Source: Halobacteriales archaeon QS_9_70_65 | GTDB taxonomy: Archaea; Halobacteriota; Halobacteria; Halobacteriales; Haloarculaceae | Assembly (NCBI GenBank): GCA_003023535.1 | Contig: PXSC01000072.1 | Location: 1,016-7,613, forward strand | Reading direction: 5' to 3' | Length of the DNA stretch: 6,598 nucleotides | In this document: one piece after another, positions 4,067-6,598 of the stretch | Layout: the number at the start of each line of letters is the position of its first letter | Position numbering within the stretch: position 1 is the stretch's first letter | Notes under the pieces: generated by a model | Database searches by the model: none | What the model saw: only the letters and a program-made list of their open reading frames with translations | What the model was told of the DNA's origin: nothing | Translations under genes and position numbers: made by a program

Positions 4067-6235
4067 ATGGCGGCCCAATCCGAGGAAGAACGAACACGCA
4101 CCAACACCTTTCACCTCGCCCCGCGCGAGAACTGGAAGCGGGTGTGTCTGATCGAACTCCTCGACTCCGCTGCCGCCCTCGTCAACATCGTCACCTACCA
4201 CCGCCGCCAAGCCTACTTCGCCCCCGAGCGGACGCGGAACGACATCTGGAACGCCGTCACCAGGACCGAGATTCGCAACCGCTTCCAGCCCGTCCTTGGC
4301 CGCGCCATCACCGATAAACTGCTCGACAAATGCGACGAAACGTGGGATGCGTTCTTTGCACAACTCGACGATTACTACGATGGCGACCGCGAGGACAGAC
4401 CCGGCGTTCCCAGCTACTGGAAAGAGGACGGAAACAGGGTGTTGAAAGCGGTCGTCCGCAACGACGCCTATACCGTCAAGTGGGGCAAGCGGTCGCGGAT
4501 CGAGCTCGCGCTCGGTAGCGAACTAAAAGAAAAATACGGCATCCCTCTCAACCAGCGGATTCGTGTCCCCATCCGAGGGAATCCGCAGTACGAGGGACAT
4601 GGTGGCCGCTTGGAACTGGTGTACGACCGAGACGCTGAATCGTTCACGGCACATCAACCAGTTACCTTCCTGCACGACACAACACGGGTCACGCCGTCCA
4701 GCGACGGGGACGCCGTGGCCGCCGTGGACGTCGGCGCTAACAACTTCGTCGCCGTCACCACGACCAATGGCCACCAGCGAGTGTTCCACGCCCGCCCGCT
4801 GTTCGACCGCTTCCACGACTACACGGAACGTATCGCGGACTTGCAGTCGCAGCTCTCCAGCGACGAATACTCGAGTCGGCTAATCGAACAGCTGTACGAC
4901 AAACGGCGGCGGCATCGAAACCACGCCCAGGACGCACTCGTTCGCCACCTTGCCGGTCTGTTCGCGGAATGGGGCGTCGGAACGGTGTACGTCGGCAAGC
5001 TGGACGACGTGCGCGAGACGCACTGGTCGGCGCAGGTGAACGAGAAGACCGACCTATTTTGGGCGCACGGCCGGTTCCGCCGTCGGATGCAGACCGTGCT
5101 GGCGGATGAGTGTGGAATTGTGGTTCGCGAGCGGTCGGAAGCAGGAACGTCCTCACGGTGTTCGCGGTGCGGTGAGAGCGACCACGTCGGCCGGAGTGGT
5201 GACGTGTTCCAGTGCGGTTCGTGTGGATTCGAGGGCCACAGCGATGTGGTCGGCTCGGAGAATTTCCTGCAAGACATGATAGACGACCATGTTGATATTG
5301 CAGGGCCGATGGCTCGGCCCGCAAACACTGGGGTCACTCGACCAAAGAGGAGCCCGCAAACCGGAGTACCCGAGAGGGGAATCTTGCCTCCGGGGTATCG
5401 GCATAGCCGAATCACCCACGGAGGAATTCCACCCCTTCAGGGGTGGGAGGAAGTCAACCCGGAGCCGCGAACGCACGCCTTATGTCCGCCCGGCCGAACG
5501 ACCGGTATGTCCCTCGAGGCCGACCTGGAGCGCGCCCGCGGGCTCTCGGTCGGCGAGCTGGCCGACGCCATCGAGACCGTCGGCTTCGAGTGCACGCGCT
5601 GCGGCGCCTGCTGTAAGGCCGTCGAGGGCGACGACGGCCGCGAGCCCCACACCGCCACCGTCTTTCCGGACGAGGTCCGCGACCTGCAGGACGCCGGCGA
5701 CGAACCGTACGACTGGCGGGACGTCGCCCGGCCGATGCCGTACGGGCTGGCCGAGGGCGACGACGGCCCCGAGGGCGAGACCTTCGAGTGGGCGCTGCAG
5801 ACCGACGCCTGCGGCGACTGCACGTTCTACCGGGAGCGGGAGTCGCGGAGCGACTCCGAGGGGACCTGCGGCGACGAGCCGAAAGACGACGACGGCACCG
5901 GCGTCTGTACCGTCCACGACGACCGGCCGCTCATCTGCCGAACCTACCCGTTCAGCGTCGTGCTGGACGGCGAGACGGCCGCCGCACGGCCGACCGGCGA
6001 GGCCGTCGACCGCGAGGGACCGGTCCGCGCCCACGAGTGCGAGGGGCTCGGCCGCGACATCGCCCGCGAGGACGCCGAGGAGCTGGCGGCGGCGCTCAAA
6101 GAGCGCGCCGTCCGGGAGCTCGAGGAGGCCATCGCGGTCCGCGAGGGCTACGAACCGACCGACGCCGAGGGGGTCGTCGTCCACGACTCCGAGGGCCAGA
6201 AGCGCCCCGACGGCACCCCGCTGGACGGTCGGTAG
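4067..6235 (+). CDS. tnpB: TnpB (IS1341-type RNA-guided nuclease family) reading in frame into the downstream YkgJ-like gene
   Basis: TnpB proteins bind an omega RNA made from their own 3' end and cut DNA beside a target motif. Residues numbered from the ATG at 4067: N-terminal wedge region from RTNTFHLAPRENWK (11-24), RuvC-I Asp221 in AAVDVGANN, bridge helix around YDKRRRHRNHAQDALVRHL (277-295), zinc ribbon Cys365, Cys368, Cys383 and Cys386, and RuvC-III Asp393 in GHSDVV. The usual RuvC-II Glu is Gly310 (VYVGKL); Glu358 in RSEAGTS may serve instead, as described for TnpBs with rearranged active sites. After PMARP (414-418) the normal haloarchaeal tail is not seen. No stop follows: the frame crosses the element end at residue 464, translates about 16 flanking residues and continues as the whole YkgJ-like protein, 722 residues in total. 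A usual haloarchaeal TnpB is a little over 400. The longer open frame from TTG 4040 is not the preferred start. Confidence 0.85.
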   Translation: MAAQSEEERTRTNTFHLAPRENWKRVCLIELLDSAAALVNIVTYHRRQAYFAPERTRNDIWNAVTRTEIRNRFQPVLGRAITDKLLDKCDETWDAFFAQLDDYYDGDREDRPGVPSYWKEDGNRVLKAVVRNDAYTVKWGKRSRIELALGSELKEKYGIPLNQRIRVPIRGNPQYEGHGGRLELVYDRDAESFTAHQPVTFLHDTTRVTPSSDGDAVAAVDVGANNFVAVTTTNGHQRVFHARPLFDRFHDYTERIADLQSQLSSDEYSSRLIEQLYDKRRRHRNHAQDALVRHLAGLFAEWGVGTVYVGKLDDVRETHWSAQVNEKTDLFWAHGRFRRRMQTVLADECGIVVRERSEAGTSSRCSRCGESDHVGRSGDVFQCGSCGFEGHSDVVGSENFLQDMIDDHVDIAGPMARPANTGVTRPKRSPQTGVPERGILPPGYRHSRITHGGIPPLQGWEEVNPEPRTHALCPPGRTTGMSLEADLERARGLSVGELADAIETVGFECTRCGACCKAVEGDDGREPHTATVFPDEVRDLQDAGDEPYDWRDVARPMPYGLAEGDDGPEGETFEWALQTDACGDCTFYRERESRSDSEGTCGDEPKDDDGTGVCTVHDDRPLICRTYPFSVVLDGETAAARPTGEAVDREGPVRAHECEGLGRDIAREDAEELAAALKERAVRELEEAIAVREGYEPTDAEGVVVHDSEGQKRPDGTPLDGR
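5290..5457 (+). ncRNA. Putative omega RNA (reRNA) scaffold at the tnpB 3' end
   Basis: TnpB omega RNAs overlap the tnpB 3' end and stop at the right end, and sense overlapping transcripts of this kind are known for IS1341-type genes of Halobacterium. This interval reads as weak coding sequence after PMARP and ends in the right-end hairpin. The 5' limit given is a guess. The guide would be the bases just beyond 5457, starting CCCGGAGCCGCGAACG. Confidence 0.45.
5424..5457 (+). repeat. Right-end guide, hairpin and cleavage site of the IS element
   Basis: GAAT guide (5424-5427), then CCACCCC (5429-5435), loop TTCA, GGGGTGG (5440-5446); a T-G wobble at 5428/5447 extends the stem. TCAA (5454-5457) ends 10 bases past the stem, matching the IS608 geometry. 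Confidence 0.82.
5478..5485 (+). promoter_or_regulatory. TATA-like box of the YkgJ-like gene
   Basis: CCTTATGT lies 22-29 bases before the ATG at 5507. It is outside the element's right end, so the host gene would keep its own leaderless promoter after insertion. Confidence 0.5.
5507..6235 (+). CDS. YkgJ-family cysteine-cluster protein (putative Zn/Fe-binding)
   Basis: Cytoplasmic protein of 242 residues from the YkgJ/CxxCxxCC family, whose members are thought to bind zinc or an iron-sulfur centre; the biochemical role is not established. The defining cluster FECTRCGACC (27-36) gives Cys29, Cys32, Cys35 and Cys36. The second signature, CTVHDDRPLICRTYPF (134-149), carries Cys134 and Cys144. 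Extra cysteines at 102, 105, 121 and 178 could complete a metal site. The C-terminal third is an acidic helical segment rich in Glu and Ala. The ATG at 5507 is chosen because a TATA-like box lies 22-29 bases upstream and MSLEADLERARGLSVGELAD is a natural helical N-terminus. The same frame is open upstream into tnpB, so a fused product is also possible; I regard the independent gene as the ancestral form. Confidence 0.88.
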   Translation: MSLEADLERARGLSVGELADAIETVGFECTRCGACCKAVEGDDGREPHTATVFPDEVRDLQDAGDEPYDWRDVARPMPYGLAEGDDGPEGETFEWALQTDACGDCTFYRERESRSDSEGTCGDEPKDDDGTGVCTVHDDRPLICRTYPFSVVLDGETAAARPTGEAVDREGPVRAHECEGLGRDIAREDAEELAAALKERAVRELEEAIAVREGYEPTDAEGVVVHDSEGQKRPDGTPLDGR

Positions 6236-6244
6236 CTTCTATAC
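6236..6244 (+). promoter_or_regulatory. TATA box of the TRAM-domain gene
   Basis: CTTCTATAC begins directly after the YkgJ-like stop codon and lies about 31-39 bases before the ATG at 6275, giving a very short leader. Confidence 0.5.
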
Positions 6245-6274
6245 CCGGGCCGCGCAAGTGCCGGCAGACGCTCT

Positions 6275-6598
6275 ATGGAAATCTCAGATAAGCTCCTGTG
6301 TCTGTTCAGCGCCGAGATCGAAGAGGAGGGCGACCGGTTCGTCGTCGAGGTCCCTCGCCGGGAGGTCGAGACCGGATCGCTGGCGGCCGACGAGACGTAC
6401 CGCGTCGCCCTGGTCGCCGGCGCCGACACGGGCTCGACCGACGCCGAACCGAGCGACGAACCGCAGCCACCCGTCGAAGCCGGCGAGATACGCTACGTCG
6501 AAATCGAAGACCTCGGCAAGCAGGGCGACGGCATCGCCCGCGTCGAGCGCGGCTACGTCATCATCGTCCCCGGCGGCGAGGTCGGCGAGCGCGTCAAG
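6275..6598 (+). CDS. TRAM-domain protein, N-terminal part
   Basis: Likely a nucleic-acid-binding protein; TRAM domains bind RNA and occur in tRNA/rRNA modification enzymes and in small archaeal RNA chaperones. The gene runs off the right edge, leaving 108 residues. The N-terminal part, MEISDKLLCLFSAEIEEEG (1-19) followed by RFVVEVPRREVETG (21-34), is the conserved opening of a haloarchaeal family. An acidic, Pro-rich linker (about 52-69) leads to the TRAM beta-barrel: VEIEDLGKQGDGIARVERGY (75-94), VIIVPGGEVGERVK (95-108). The DLG-x-x-GDGIARV-x-x-GYV-x-x-VP pattern is diagnostic. No methyltransferase domain can be seen in what is present; whether one follows is outside the window. The ATG is supported by the TATA box and by codon-3 GC bias from that point on. 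Confidence 0.92.
   Translation, partial: MEISDKLLCLFSAEIEEEGDRFVVEVPRREVETGSLAADETYRVALVAGADTGSTDAEPSDEPQPPVEAGEIRYVEIEDLGKQGDGIARVERGYVIIVPGGEVGERVK

Larger units (their letters stand above)
3644..5457 (+). mobile_element. IS200/IS605-superfamily (IS1341-type) element, tnpA-less, with tnpB and a winged-helix gene
   Basis: Single-strand-transposing element of about 1.8 kb, lower in GC than its neighbours. The left end has AAAG (3657-3660) abutting a hairpin (3661-3679). The right end has GAAT (5424-5427) abutting a hairpin (5428-5447), with TCAA at 5454-5457 ending exactly 10 bases past it. In IS608 the guides are AAAG and GAAT and the right cleavage site is TCAA, so these ends follow the same scheme. 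The left cleavage motif is probably TGAC (3640-3643), one base different from IS608's TTAC, so the left border is uncertain by a few bases. No tnpA is present: movement would need a TnpA supplied from elsewhere. Inside are tnpB and, divergently, a small regulator gene. TnpB's frame leaves the element without a stop. Confidence 0.85.

Overview
The window looks like chromosome of a halophilic archaeon (class Halobacteria). The evidence is high GC, proteins rich in Asp/Glu and poor in Lys, TATA-like boxes about 25-35 bases upstream of nearly every start codon (leaderless or near-leaderless transcripts), and typical haloarchaeal families: thermosome, a small winged-helix regulator, a TRAM-domain protein and an IS1341-type TnpB element. 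I cannot assign a genus.

Layout. Bases 1-281 (minus) hold the N-terminus of a thermosome subunit. Upstream of it, also on minus, come a divergent family-2 glycosyltransferase (375-1274) and a class I SAM methyltransferase (1324-2034), each with its own TATA box. An AT-rich spacer with several TATA-like boxes separates the methyltransferase from a divergent small winged-helix regulator (2234-2518, plus). The 350-base gap after that gene holds a T-tract terminator and five perfect tight palindromes in about 180 bases. A metallo-beta-lactamase-fold hydrolase with a C-terminal winged helix follows (2872-3642, plus).

From about 3644 to 5457 lies an IS200/IS605-superfamily element. Its ends copy the IS608 logic closely: AAAG directly 5' of the left hairpin, GAAT directly 5' of the right hairpin, and a terminal TCAA ending 10 bases past the right hairpin. 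There is no tnpA. The element carries tnpB on plus and, divergently, a 76-residue winged-helix gene. TnpB keeps RuvC-I Asp, RuvC-III Asp and the zinc ribbon, but has Gly at the usual RuvC-II Glu. A Glu 48 residues later may replace it, as described for TnpBs with a rearranged active site. The element begins right at the stop codon of the hydrolase gene and ends about 50 bases before the start of a YkgJ-type cysteine-cluster protein. TnpB has no stop codon of its own: its frame runs through the right end and in frame into that protein (722 codons in all). The downstream gene keeps its own promoter and start.

The window closes with the start of a TRAM-domain protein (6275 onward). Host genes here appear to be independent single units. 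The element is the accessory part and holds most of the interest: a tnpA-less TnpB unit with its own regulator, a predictable omega RNA guide and target motif, and an in-frame join to a host gene.
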